From contig JBDLJC010000020.1 of NCBI GenBank assembly GCA_039714535.1, positions 1 to 58,569 on the forward strand: 58,569 bases of DNA, read 5' to 3'. The notes beneath the pieces were generated by a model, which saw only the letters and a program-made list of their open reading frames with translations, was not told the origin of the DNA and ran no database searches. Both the position numbers and the translations under genes were made by a program. Positions 1 through 8,538 of this stretch are shown one piece after another. The DNA comes from JAGXFP01 sp039714535. GTDB lineage: Bacteria > Desulfobacterota > Desulfobulbia > Desulfobulbales > JAGXFP01. Position 1 is the stretch's first letter. Every line of letters begins with the position of its first letter.

Positions 1-2
1 CC

Positions 3-137
3 CAGACGCTGCTTCCCGGTGCTAAGGAGGTGTACGGACAACTCCCCCTGCTGGACTCTAACCAGCTAGAAAAAACAGCCGTTTTACGGCATACGGTCAA
101 ATCTTTGCTTGGCTCTTGTCAAGCCCCAGAGTTATAG
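3..137 (+). CDS. C-terminal end of an unidentified protein (gene starts outside window)
   Basis: The third frame is open from the window edge and ends with TAG at 135-137, giving about 44 residues that begin QTLLPGAKEVYGQLPLL. Leu, Gln and Glu are common and there is no low-complexity sequence, so it reads like real protein. I do not recognise the family. It converges on the toxin gene that ends at 143. The remaining part lies upstream of the window. Confidence 0.4.
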   Translation, partial: QTLLPGAKEVYGQLPLLDSNQLEKTAVLRHTVKSLLGSCQAPEL

Positions 138-142
138 CCTGG

Positions 143-526
143 TTACTTTTTTGATGATTTGGGGAAATACTTCACCCCGTCAATACCCTTGAAGTCTTCA
201 TCCTGGGTCCACAACGTGGCCTGATGGGCCTGGGCGGTTGTCAAAATAATACTGTCTGCCATTGGTATTCGGTAATGGGCGCTGATTTTTGCGGCCTGGA
301 TGGCCAAAGCACTGGTCAGTTCAGCTTCTTTTCCTTGTTTCATCAGGGCGACGGCTTGCAAGGCTCCGTCTTCGCCTCGTTCTCGCAAGACAACCTTAAA
401 CACTTCATACATGCTTACCGTCGGGACAATCAATCCTTCAATATCATGCAGCGGACCGGAAAAATAGTTGGCATTTGGTCCATCAGCAAAATATTCGAGC
501 CAACCGGAAGAATCAACGACGTTCAT
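143..526 (-). CDS. vapC: PIN-domain ribonuclease toxin, VapC type
   Basis: This 127-residue protein spans a whole PIN domain. The acidic metal-binding residues of the fold are visible: Asp5 in VVDSSGW, Glu41 in SMYEVFK, Asp91 in MADSII and Asp109 in WTQDEDF. VapC-family toxins are Mg-dependent endoribonucleases that usually cut tRNA or rRNA and are held inactive by the cognate antitoxin. The start codon overlaps the antitoxin stop (ATGA, 523-526), which is the normal translationally coupled toxin-antitoxin order. The actual RNA target cannot be read from the sequence. Confidence 0.85.
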   Translation of the reverse strand: MNVVDSSGWLEYFADGPNANYFSGPLHDIEGLIVPTVSMYEVFKVVLRERGEDGALQAVALMKQGKEAELTSALAIQAAKISAHYRIPMADSIILTTAQAHQATLWTQDEDFKGIDGVKYFPKSSKK

Positions 527-729
527 ACTCTGTCCTGCTCACGGTCAAATTTGGTGTCGATGCCTTTCAGGAAACCTCGCATTTCCCTAATGTTTTTGGT
601 TGGAATCAGTTCAATGCGGTTACCATATTCAATGACCTGCATTTTCTGGCCCGGCTTCAAATGTAAAGAATCTCTGATTTTCTTGGGGATCACGACTTGA
701 TACTTGGGTGAAATTTTCACAGCTTCCAT
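523..729 (-). CDS. vapB: AbrB/MazE-type swapped-hairpin antitoxin
   Basis: This 68-residue protein begins MEAVKISPKYQVVIPKKIR, the typical first strand and turn of a SpoVT/AbrB DNA-binding domain. The rest (LKPGQKMQVIEYGNRIELIP) completes that fold, and the C-terminal 20 residues would wrap the toxin. I chose the ATG at 729 because an AAGGAGAGT ribosome site lies just before it; a longer reading frame exists but has no such site. The gene precedes vapC and overlaps it by four bases. Such antitoxins normally also repress their own promoter. Confidence 0.85.
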   Translation of the reverse strand: MEAVKISPKYQVVIPKKIRDSLHLKPGQKMQVIEYGNRIELIPTKNIREMRGFLKGIDTKFDREQDRV

Positions 730-953
730 CCGACTCTCCTTATCGATAAGGTTGTTGTCATACGATAACACGGTCGATCAAGAAGGTCAATTTGAGGTGT
801 GTGTATTTATAAAGAAAGGTGCGGATCAGGTCTCCGTTTGACACATGTTGTAATGTATTTCACGGTGAATGAACAAGAATCGAAAGCAGATGCAGGTTGC
901 CTGCACAAACCCGCCCTCCCCAACGGCCCCTGACAGATCGCTTACTCCCCAAC

Positions 954-3665
954 CTAAACCCCAAAGGGAATGAAAAAGATAAACCGGGCCCCAACCGACG
1001 TTGAGGGGTCCACCCAGATGTGGCCGTTATGATACTCGATGATGTGGCGGCTGATCGACAACCCCAGCCCCGTACCCTGTGGGTTGCCGTCACCGGCCGT
1101 ACTGGTACGATGGAATTTCTCAAATATAATCTCCTCATCACCCGGCGGGACCCCGCAACCGTTATCACCGATCTCGCAGCGGACACCGTCGGGTTGATGC
1201 TGCAAGACAACCTCAACTCGACCGCCATCCGGTGGACAGAACTTAACCGCATTGGAAAGAAGATTGATCAAGACCCGCATCAATCGATCATGGTCGGCAA
1301 AAAGGAGGACCGGTTGCTCCGGCAGCTCGACGTTTAGAGTGATCCCCTTATCGGAAAAAAGCCGGCTGGTGGAGTCCAGGGCCTCGCGGGTCAGTTCCAC
1401 CATATCAAGATCCCGCATCTGCCAATCGGCCTGACCGGCCTCGATCTTCGCCAGATTCAAGACCTGATTTATCAACCTCGTTAAGCGCTCGGTTTCCTTG
1501 ACGACGATGTCCAGGAACCTCTGCCTCTCAGATTGGTTTAAATCAGGATTATCCTGCAAGATCTCGGAAAAGGAGCGGATAGAGGTCAGGGGGGTACGGA
1601 GCTCATGACTGACCGTTGAGACAAACTCATCCTTCAAACGGTCAAGCTCCTGTAGTCGTAGATTTGCTTTTTGCAGTTTATTGGTCGCCTCCTCCAGTTC
1701 CCGAGACTTCTGCTCCAGGCGGCGGCTGTACTCAATCACCTGCGAGGTTTCATCGAGAATGCCTAGCAACCCCTCCTGACTGATCACCTCACCCTTGACC
1801 ACCGACGACACCATGATCCGGGCCGAAGCGGCCCCAATGACACCGGCCAGCAGCTTCTCGGCAAACTCAACCAGATCGGTGTCGGCCTGCATCCCGGCCG
1901 CCAATTCGATATCCCTGCTGCGGCCGTAATCCTGTAAGGCCCTCTCGGCCTGACCCTCCCCGATGAAACGGGCCAGAAGTTTCTTTAATTCGGTGATCAT
2001 GGCCTTGCCCTGCCATATATGGGGCCCGCCGCTATGGCGGTAGACGTCAACAAATAAAGATGCCTGAATACGTTCGATGGTGGTCTGGCGGTCCATGAGC
2101 GACATAGTCACCAGGAGACCGAGATTAGCCAGCATACTCCAGAATACCGAATGGGTAATCGGGTCGAACATATCAAGACCAAGGAGCTGATAAGGCCGCA
2201 GCAGGGTAAGGCCGAAGGGGCCATGGGCCAGGAGGGAGGCGACCGCACCATTGGAACCGGCAAAAGTGGGAATGAACAGGGTATAGGCCCAGACAGTGAA
2301 CCCGGCCGTCAGTCCGTAAATGGCCCCCCGGCGGCTGGCCCCCTTCCAGAAGATGCCGAAGAGCAGCGGTGGCGCAAGCTGGGCCACCGCTGCAAAGGAA
2401 ACCAGACCGAGGGAAACCAAGCCCACCGACTCACCAATGATCCTGAAATAGATATAGCCGAGCAGCAGCAGAATAATTATGCAGCCACGCCGAATCGCCA
2501 AAACCATGCCACTCAGGTCCCTTTGCCTGAGCAGCGGGATCTGCAACAGGGCCGCCATAACCAGTTGGTTACAGATCATGGTCGACAAGGCGATGGTAGC
2601 GACAATCACCATACTGGTAGCGGCCGACAGACCGCCGATATAAACCAGGATACTCAGGAATCCTTGATTAGCGGCCATTGGCAACATGAGGACAAAGATA
2701 TCCGGATCCGCTCCGCTCACGCCAAAGCGCAGGATCCCGGCCATGGCGATGGGCAACACAAACAGATTGATGGCAAAGAGATACAACGGGAAGAGCCAGG
2801 CCGCCTTGGCAACATGCTCTTCGTTGACATTTTCCACCACCAACACCTGAAACTGTCTGGGCAGAAACATGATCGCAGACATCGACAGAAAGGTGAGGGT
2901 AAACCAGTTTATATAGCCTCCGGGCAGAGCAGCAAAGGTCAGCAGATTTTGCAGCTCAGGGACCTCCGCCATCCGCCCGAACAGATCAAAAGGGCCATCG
3001 AACAGGAAGAAGGTTATATAGATACCCGCCGCGCTGAAGGCCAACAGCTTGACCACCGACTCGAAGGCAATGGCGGCCACCATCCCCTCATGCCGTTCTG
3101 TGGCATCGATATTCCGGGTCCCGAAAAGAATAGAAAAGGCCGCCAGAATGATGGCCACCGCAAAGGCGGTATCATTCCAGATGGTTAGCGGATGATCGTG
3201 CAGTCGCTCAAGCTCCGGGTAAGAATGCATGAAGTTAAAGGTCCGGGAGATGGCCTTTAGCTGCAGGGATACGTAAGGGACGGTGCCGACCATGGCAATA
3301 ACCGTCACCAGGCCACCGGCCAAGGCGCTCTTGCCGTACCTGGAGGCGATGAAATCGGCGATGGAGGTGATTCTTTGGACCTTGGCAATACGGATGATCT
3401 TGCGCAATACCAACCACCATAGTGCCGCCATCAGAGTAGGCCCCAGATAAATAGGCAGGAAACCGATGCCGGTTGCTGCGGCCCGTCCCACACTTCCGTA
3501 ATAGGTCCAGGCCGTACAATAGACCGCAATCGAGAGGGTATAGATATAGGGGTTACTGATGATGGAGCGTCCGGTATCGGCCCGATTATCACCATAGGAG
3601 GCAATGCCGAACAAGACCCCCAGATAGACCAGCGAGATCAGGAGGATTAGCCATTCCGGCAACAT
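954..3665 (-). CDS. Sodium:solute symporter-domain histidine kinase (CbrA/CrbS type)
   Basis: This 903-residue protein has about 520 N-terminal residues with many membrane helices resembling the sodium/solute symporter (PutP/ActP) family. A linker with coiled coil (residues ~640-680) follows, then a HisKA domain with His687 in SHELRTPL. The ATPase domain has NLLSNAVKF near 800, DNGCG near 834 and GTGLGL near 865. CbrA and CrbS/MxtR kinases share this layout; CrbS-type kinases control acetyl-CoA synthetase. Its position upstream of symporter and acs genes fits acetate or short-chain acid sensing, which is inference. ATG 3665 has AGGAGGG before it. It is the last gene of a four-gene minus-strand operon. 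Confidence 0.85.
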   Translation of the reverse strand: MLPEWLILLISLVYLGVLFGIASYGDNRADTGRSIISNPYIYTLSIAVYCTAWTYYGSVGRAAATGIGFLPIYLGPTLMAALWWLVLRKIIRIAKVQRITSIADFIASRYGKSALAGGLVTVIAMVGTVPYVSLQLKAISRTFNFMHSYPELERLHDHPLTIWNDTAFAVAIILAAFSILFGTRNIDATERHEGMVAAIAFESVVKLLAFSAAGIYITFFLFDGPFDLFGRMAEVPELQNLLTFAALPGGYINWFTLTFLSMSAIMFLPRQFQVLVVENVNEEHVAKAAWLFPLYLFAINLFVLPIAMAGILRFGVSGADPDIFVLMLPMAANQGFLSILVYIGGLSAATSMVIVATIALSTMICNQLVMAALLQIPLLRQRDLSGMVLAIRRGCIIILLLLGYIYFRIIGESVGLVSLGLVSFAAVAQLAPPLLFGIFWKGASRRGAIYGLTAGFTVWAYTLFIPTFAGSNGAVASLLAHGPFGLTLLRPYQLLGLDMFDPITHSVFWSMLANLGLLVTMSLMDRQTTIERIQASLFVDVYRHSGGPHIWQGKAMITELKKLLARFIGEGQAERALQDYGRSRDIELAAGMQADTDLVEFAEKLLAGVIGAASARIMVSSVVKGEVISQEGLLGILDETSQVIEYSRRLEQKSRELEEATNKLQKANLRLQELDRLKDEFVSTVSHELRTPLTSIRSFSEILQDNPDLNQSERQRFLDIVVKETERLTRLINQVLNLAKIEAGQADWQMRDLDMVELTREALDSTSRLFSDKGITLNVELPEQPVLLFADHDRLMRVLINLLSNAVKFCPPDGGRVEVVLQHQPDGVRCEIGDNGCGVPPGDEEIIFEKFHRTSTAGDGNPQGTGLGLSISRHIIEYHNGHIWVDPSTSVGARFIFFIPFGV

Positions 3666-3674
3666 AGCACCCTC

Positions 3675-3902
3675 CTAAGATCCGGTTTCCGGCGTTGATG
3701 TCGATGAAGACCGTTTGCGCATAACCAGGGCCAGCACCATGATGAATAGGAACCACAGGGAAAAGATATAGAGGTAGAGCAGGGGCACCCCCCAAAAAAG
3801 CAGTTTCTTGCTGAACAGGCCCAACAACGGGTAGTTAAGGGCGATAATCCCCAGACAGACCAAACCAATCAGCCGTTCATTTATTCTTTTCTGCTCAGCC
3901 AT
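3675..3902 (-). CDS. Small two-helix membrane protein of the symporter-kinase operon
   Basis: This is a 75-residue protein starting MAEQKRINERLIGLVCLG. It has two hydrophobic helices (residues ~10-28 and 33-60) and a basic Ser/Thr-rich tail. It starts inside the end of the pseudo-kinase gene (8-base overlap) and ends 9 bases before the symporter-kinase. Size and layout resemble the small partner subunits (DUF4212, DUF485, YhdT) that sit next to symporter-family permeases, so it may be the small subunit of the symporter domain in the neighbouring kinase. That role is inferred from layout only. Confidence 0.7.
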   Translation of the reverse strand: MAEQKRINERLIGLVCLGIIALNYPLLGLFSKKLLFWGVPLLYLYIFSLWFLFIMVLALVMRKRSSSTSTPETGS

Positions 3903-4914
3903 CGGTACCGGTTCCCGGAGCAAGGGGCAAAGGCAGGCGAACCAGGGCCAGGCCCGACTTCTCCGCCTTCTGACTCCATAGATCGCTGCCATGGCTCCGC
4001 AGGATATCGGCTCCACTCGGGCTGCCGGGTACCTTACTCAATGGTAGACGCCGCCACTCTTCGATGTCGGCGGCATTCAAGGGCTGACCCTCCCAGAGCA
4101 GATCGAGATAAATGAAACGGTCCGTTGCCTCGGGATAGAAATGAATCTCCGTGAGACTTATTTTGTTTTCCACCAGAAAATCATAGAGCGAGAGCAGTAA
4201 TTGCTGCATCCAGAGATCATCGATCAGGACATTCTGCGAGTCACATTTGACCGGCTGGGTCAACCCCAGGGAACTGCCGGCCAGGGCCAACATCCGACCG
4301 ACCAGAGCCGCCCCGTTGCTTGGCCCCAGATTACTTCGACCTGCCGGAATCTCCCTGCATAGGTCCGCCAAGTCATCAAATGTGCTGGTCAGGCTGACAC
4401 TCTCCTGGCCAATAACATTTTCAAAACCACTCCGCATAACCGGAGACATATCGGGATGGGCCAATAGATTTTCAGCGGCCGCCTTCAAATTCGCCAATGG
4501 GCCGCGTAATTTTGCAATGGAATCACAGCGTCTGCCGTCCGACAACAGGGGATTTTCACCATACCGCGCCTCGCTGAAGGTCAGTAAACAAAAAGGGGAA
4601 TCCACAGTCGAGCCCTCATACCAGCAAAGTCGGCAATCGAAAAGATGATTACCATCTCGCTCCGGACAGAGAAAATCAATTGTACTGCCGGGAGTTTGTT
4701 GAACGTAGTCACGGGCCCGTGACAGGTAGGGTCCGGCGAAGAGTTCGTCAAGCCCGGTGGTACCGAAGGAGGTTCTACCCAACTGGTGACCGGCCGATCG
4801 ATTGGCGGCCAGGACATCACCAGCTGCATCACATAATATCACCCCCTCCCGGACCTGTTCAAACAGATCGCTCAGCAGCTCAGAAAGGGATGCTAAGGAG
4901 AAGGAAGCAGTCAT
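3895..4914 (-). CDS. PAS-domain pseudo-histidine kinase
   Basis: This 339-residue soluble protein has a PAS-like domain (residues ~15-115, GVILCDAAGDVLAANRSA), then a helical region aligning to HisKA (~128-190), then a degraded ATPase domain (~220-335). The phospho-accepting box reads IAKLRGPLANL, so Ala134 sits where His belongs. The ATPase N and G boxes are also unrecognisable. It probably acts as a sensing or scaffolding partner and not as an enzyme. From memory, similar PAS/pseudo-kinase N-termini occur fused to DnaQ-like exonucleases beside acetate-symporter genes in other proteobacteria; no exonuclease domain is present here. Its start overlaps the receiver stop (ATGA at 4911-4914). Confidence 0.75.
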   Translation of the reverse strand: MTASFSLASLSELLSDLFEQVREGVILCDAAGDVLAANRSAGHQLGRTSFGTTGLDELFAGPYLSRARDYVQQTPGSTIDFLCPERDGNHLFDCRLCWYEGSTVDSPFCLLTFSEARYGENPLLSDGRRCDSIAKLRGPLANLKAAAENLLAHPDMSPVMRSGFENVIGQESVSLTSTFDDLADLCREIPAGRSNLGPSNGAALVGRMLALAGSSLGLTQPVKCDSQNVLIDDLWMQQLLLSLYDFLVENKISLTEIHFYPEATDRFIYLDLLWEGQPLNAADIEEWRRLPLSKVPGSPSGADILRSHGSDLWSQKAEKSGLALVRLPLPLAPGTGTDG

Positions 4915-5318
4915 GGCGCCTTTTGCTGTTCGTCCCGGGAAACGGCAAGATTCGAACCCAGGATCACCCGCACCTTATCCACCAGTTCCCGGTTGGAGAA
5001 GGGCTTGCTGACATAATCATCCGCCCCCATGGCCAACCCCTTTTCTCTCTCGGCAGGATTACTCTTGGCCGTTAACATCAAGATATAAATCCCGGTCAGC
5101 TGCGGATCACCGCGCATAGCCTGACACACCTCATAACCATTGGGACTCGGCAGCATGACATCGAGAATAACCAGATCAGGCAAGCGTTGACGGGCAATCG
5201 CCATGGCCTCCCCCCCGTTTTCGGCGACCAACACCTCGTACCCCTCCTTCTGCATCAGAAATTTCAGCGATAAGAGGATATTGGGTTCATCATCGACCAG
5301 CAGAACCGTGGGCGGCAT
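4911..5318 (-). CDS. Single-domain response regulator (CheY-like receiver)
   Basis: The 135-residue protein is one receiver domain with an acidic pocket in LLVDDEPN, phospho-acceptor Asp53 in LVILDVMLP, Thr in LMLTAK and Lys in YVSKPFSN. No output domain follows. The ATG at 5318 is preceded by AGGAGA; a longer frame upstream lacks a ribosome site. It leads the operon receiver, pseudo-kinase, small membrane protein, symporter-kinase, so its likely phosphodonor is the kinase at 954-3665. A free receiver could also shuttle phosphate to another protein. The 260 bases between it and the plus-strand kinase at 5579 must hold both divergent promoters; they are AT-rich, with no clear consensus match. 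Confidence 0.88.
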   Translation of the reverse strand: MPPTVLLVDDEPNILLSLKFLMQKEGYEVLVAENGGEAMAIARQRLPDLVILDVMLPSPNGYEVCQAMRGDPQLTGIYILMLTAKSNPAEREKGLAMGADDYVSKPFSNRELVDKVRVILGSNLAVSRDEQQKAP

Positions 5319-5578
5319 CACATATCTCCTGTTCCTGTCTGTAGTGGCATTAACAACGTCACCATGTCCGGCCATGGTACCTGATTGAAATGGCAAGCGC
5401 AAGCGATCCCCCCCTGGCTCGAACGGCCATTAATTTAAAACGGCAAGTACTATAAAGATATTGTATTTTCAGTCTTATATTGTATCAAGAAACCATTATG
5501 GAATGCCGCCAGCCCCTTGGGCAGCCGCTATATAACATGTAATTGGCGTATAGAAAAGAGACGTAGGGAGCTTAAACC

Positions 5579-7048
5579 TTGGAGGCGGAAAAGGAGACTT
5601 TACAGGCCGGCAGGCAACGTTTTTACACGACCTTTCAGACCAGTGCCGACGCCGTATGCCTCTGTCGGATGGTGACCGCCGAGGTGGTGGATTGCAACGA
5701 GAGTTTTTCACGGTTCACCGGTTTTAGTCGCGAGGAACTGATTGGCCAACGCATGCCGGATCTACCGATTTGGTACAAACCGGATGTCTTCGCCCAGCTT
5801 CTGACCGAACTGTCCCAGAGCCGCTCTGTTATGGACCTGGAGGTGGCATTCCAGGATAAAAAGGGCCAACCACGACTTGGCAAATTATCGGCCATGCAGA
5901 TGCAACACCAGTCGGCCCCACATCTGCTCATGGTGATACGTGACCTTGATGCGCTGCAAAAAACCAGGGAAGCACTAGCCAGTAGTGAGGCACGTTTTCG
6001 TGAGTTGTTCGACAATATGAGTAGCGGCGTCGTGGTCCTGGAACCTTCCGACAATGGCGATGTTTTCTTGGTGGTTAACTTTAACCGGGCCGCCGAAAGG
6101 ATCGAGGGGAAAAAACGTGATGATCTTATCGGCCGCGACATTACCGAGGCCCTACCCTCGACCGTCACCGACGGTCTCCTCGCTGTTTATCAACGGGTAT
6201 GGGCCGAAGGAACTCCCGAACGCCACCCGGTGGCAATCTACCAGGATGACCGTCTCAGGCTGTGGAAGGAGAACTATATCTACAAACTTCCGTCCGGCGA
6301 AATCGTCAATGTCTATGATGATATTACCGAGCGCAAGCAGGCAGAGGAAAAACTGCTTCTCTACCAGCAGCAGCTCCAGTCGCTGGCCTCGGAGCTATCG
6401 CTGGCCGAAGAGCGCGAGCGGCGCATCCTGGCCGCCGAACTGCATGACCAGATTGGCCAGACCCTGTCCCTGGTCAAGATAAAATTGCACGCCCTGCGCG
6501 ATCATCTGGCCGACGAACCGGCCCGGCAACAGTTTGACGAGACTCGAGGCTTTCTGGACCAGGCCATTCGTGATACCCGCTCCTTGACTTTAGAGCTTTG
6601 CCCCCCGGTCCTCTACGAGTTGGGACTGGAAGCGGCCCTGGAATGGTTGGCTGAAAGTTTCCGGGTAAAGACCGGAATAAACTGTTTGGTCAGGGCAAGA
6701 TGCGGGGCCAATCTGAGCGACGATATCAATGGGGTGCTTTTCAGATCAGTGCGGGAACTCTTATTCAATGTCTATAAACATGCCGAGGCCCAGCAGGTGG
6801 AGGTCCGCACCAGCCAAAGCCTAGACTCTTTTCAGGTAGAGGTAAAAGATAACGGTATCGGCTTTGAGGTACCTACCGTCGAAACACTGGCGGTGACCAG
6901 CCATGCCTATGGACTGTTCAGTATCAGGGAGCGGTTATCCCATCTTGGTGGTAGGATGCGGGTAGATTCCAAACTGGGCCGGGGCACAGCCATTACCCTT
7001 GAGGTCCCCCTGCCATCCAAGAAAAGCACAGAGGAGGTTTGCGTATAA
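5579..7048 (+). CDS. Cytosolic PAS-PAS histidine kinase of the NarX/DegS (HisKA_3) class
   Basis: This 489-residue protein has no membrane segment. It has two PAS domains (residues ~15-125 and ~135-260, the second ending with NVYDDITERKQAEE), a HisKA_3 dimerisation domain with His289 in AELHDQIGQTLS, and an ATPase domain with ELLFNVYKHAEA, DNGIGF and GLFSIRERL. This class phosphorylates NarL/LuxR-type regulators, and one starts at the stop codon of this gene (TAATG, 7046-7050). An in-frame TAA at 5573 rules out a longer protein. The start is TTG at 5579, with AGGGAG eight bases before it. With its regulator it may control the downstream acetate genes, as CrbR/ErdR-type regulators do elsewhere (inference). 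Confidence 0.85.
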   Translation: MEAEKETLQAGRQRFYTTFQTSADAVCLCRMVTAEVVDCNESFSRFTGFSREELIGQRMPDLPIWYKPDVFAQLLTELSQSRSVMDLEVAFQDKKGQPRLGKLSAMQMQHQSAPHLLMVIRDLDALQKTREALASSEARFRELFDNMSSGVVVLEPSDNGDVFLVVNFNRAAERIEGKKRDDLIGRDITEALPSTVTDGLLAVYQRVWAEGTPERHPVAIYQDDRLRLWKENYIYKLPSGEIVNVYDDITERKQAEEKLLLYQQQLQSLASELSLAEERERRILAAELHDQIGQTLSLVKIKLHALRDHLADEPARQQFDETRGFLDQAIRDTRSLTLELCPPVLYELGLEAALEWLAESFRVKTGINCLVRARCGANLSDDINGVLFRSVRELLFNVYKHAEAQQVEVRTSQSLDSFQVEVKDNGIGFEVPTVETLAVTSHAYGLFSIRERLSHLGGRMRVDSKLGRGTAITLEVPLPSKKSTEEVCV

Positions 7049-7704
7049 TGACCACAGTTTCGGTGTTACTGGCGGATGATCATAAGATTATGCGGGCCGG
7101 GCTCAGATCGTTACTGGAAAAAACACCAAACGTCTCGGTGGTTGCCGAGGCCGAAGACGGGCGGCAGGCGGTACAGTTGGCCACAGAACTACGCCCTGAT
7201 CTGGTAATTATGGATATTTCCATGCCGAAGTTAAACGGCATTGAGGCAACTCGCCAGATCATGGCCGCTCTGCCCAATACCAAGATCATTGCCCTGTCGA
7301 TGCACTCGGACAAACGTTTTCTGGTAGAGATGTTCCAAGCCGGTGGTGTCGGCTATCTCCTGAAAGACTGCGCCGCCGAGGAGCTGGAACAGGCCATAAA
7401 GACCGTAACCGGTAATAAATGTTATCTTAGTCCCGAAATTGCAGGGGTGATGCTGGAAGATTATGTGGATCGTTTCCAGAGCAAACCGGCCGACGCCGCT
7501 TCTGTGCTGAGCACCCGGGAACGGGAGGTATTACAACTTATCGCCGAAGGCTGGTCGACCAAGAATATCGCCGAACACCTCTATGTCAGCATCAAAACGG
7601 CGGAGTCCCACCGCCGTAAAATCATGAAGAAACTTGACCTCAACACCGTAGCCGATCTAACTAAATATGCCATCAAGGAGGGTTTGACCTCGTTGGATCT
7701 TTAG
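7048..7704 (+). CDS. NarL/FixJ-family response regulator (CrbR/ErdR candidate)
   Basis: The 218-residue protein has a receiver domain with DDH near residue 10, Asp56 in VIMDISMP and Lys in YLLKDC, followed by a LuxR-type helix-turn-helix at ~150-205 (LSTREREVLQLIAEGWSTKNIA, then TAESHRRKIMKKL). The ATG at 7048 overlaps the kinase stop by one base and has GAGGAGGT before it. Partner kinase and regulator are therefore translationally coupled. Regulators of this subfamily (CrbR/ErdR) activate acs in other proteobacteria. The nearby DUF4212-symporter and acs genes make that the leading hypothesis here, though no binding site has been shown. Confidence 0.88.
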   Translation: MTTVSVLLADDHKIMRAGLRSLLEKTPNVSVVAEAEDGRQAVQLATELRPDLVIMDISMPKLNGIEATRQIMAALPNTKIIALSMHSDKRFLVEMFQAGGVGYLLKDCAAEELEQAIKTVTGNKCYLSPEIAGVMLEDYVDRFQSKPADAASVLSTREREVLQLIAEGWSTKNIAEHLYVSIKTAESHRRKIMKKLDLNTVADLTKYAIKEGLTSLDL

Positions 7705-8268
7705 TGCCTTATCACTGGATATCATGCAACAAAAAACAGATAAGCACCCTTTCAGGGCACTCTTTTCAGTACCCCCTTGAGGGGTGTAAACTTCGACTTC
7801 GAGAAAACCAGAAATGTTTATTGATTTTATGGAGTTGCAGGCTACGGTTAAGGCACTTATCCCCGTCAGGTAAGCGAAGACTCCGAGCGAGTATCAAACT
7901 GAATCCTGTTCCTGCTGTTTTATTGTTAAACGGGGTAAGAACGGTTGTTGTACTGTGACGCAATTCAGGGCTCTGGAGTCCCAATATCAGGGTTTCCCCG
8001 ATAGATTTCCTTCATGAAAAACTGTAAAAAAACCTTGTCTTGCGCCTCTTTCCGCCAGAGGTGACCGCCCTGCAAATCAGGGATTTATCCGCATAAAATC
8101 AGGGTAACCCTGATACTGCCGGGTGGCACACTGTGGTAGTTTGTCTGTAGACAAAGGTGTTTTTCGGGTGGCACGATGGTGAGGTTAATCGCCTGCCTCA
8201 CTAGGTCTGACCGCCCGATTTTTTTTGGTTTTCCAACCAACAAATGTTTTTTTTAAGGAGGAAAAATT
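7705..8268 (+). promoter_or_regulatory. Long leader region ahead of the acetate-symporter genes
   Basis: There are 564 bases without a credible gene. The first 200 carry palindromic repeat units (described separately). Between 7980 and 8180 there are three copies of ATCAGGG (7986, 8077, 8098). The last is half of a perfect 8-base inverted repeat with a one-base centre (8098-8114). An inverted repeat TTTGTC-TGTA-GACAAA lies at 8140-8155, flanked by two direct copies of CGGGTGGCAC (8119-8128 and 8167-8176). These look like regulator sites for the DUF4212-symporter operon, but the regulator is not known. A strong AAGGAGGA ribosome site sits at 8256-8263. Confidence 0.45.
7765..7883. repeat. Palindromic intergenic repeat, copy A
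   Basis: The 21 bases at 7765-7785, with a CCCCTTGAGGGG palindromic core, are identical to 12772-12792. The 22 bases at 7862-7883 are the exact reverse complement of 12743-12764. So the two parts of the element after acs are both here, but one is inverted relative to the other. The region can be read as an 84-codon open frame, which I regard as non-coding. Confidence 0.65.
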
Positions 8269-8520
8269 ATGAAAAGCGCCAGTGAATACTGGAGACGGAA
8301 TATCAGGCTGGTTATCGGCTGTATTATCGTCTGGTTTGTCGTTTCGTTCGGTTTTGGCATCTTTCTCGTCGACACCCTTAATGCCATCCCTCTAGGCGGC
8401 TATAAGCTTGGCTTCTGGTTTGCCCAGCAGGGTTCTATTTACATCTTCGTTGGCCTGATCTTCTTCTATGCCAGCAAAATGAATAAACTTGACCGTGAAT
8501 TCGACGTTCACGAAGACTAA
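8269..8520 (+). CDS. DUF4212 small subunit of a sodium:solute symporter
   Basis: This 83-residue protein has two membrane helices (residues ~12-34 and ~46-66). It carries family hallmarks such as YWRRNIRL at the N-terminus and FWFAQQGSIYIFVGLIFFYA in the second helix. DUF4212 proteins are encoded directly before ActP-like symporters and are taken to be their small partner subunit, analogous to YjcH for ActP. The gene lies 18 bases before the symporter gene and has a strong AAGGAGGA ribosome site. Confidence 0.92.
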   Translation: MKSASEYWRRNIRLVIGCIIVWFVVSFGFGIFLVDTLNAIPLGGYKLGFWFAQQGSIYIFVGLIFFYASKMNKLDREFDVHED

Positions 8521-8538
8521 TTAAGGGAGACTAAAGTA

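Noticed and set aside
2151..3188. 345-codon open frame on the plus strand
   Set aside because: It is antisense to the symporter-kinase gene, extremely rich in Gln, Gly, Arg and His, and has no ribosome site or recognisable motif.
7704..7958. 84-codon open frame after the NarL-type regulator
   Set aside because: It consists of the intergenic repeat units, and its only ribosome site would be within the preceding gene. The same repeat elsewhere reads in another frame and orientation.
8119..8190. Possible sigma-54 promoter at the two TGGCAC copies
   Set aside because: The -24 half is present, but neither copy has the GC of the -12 box at the required spacing, so I treat them only as direct repeats.
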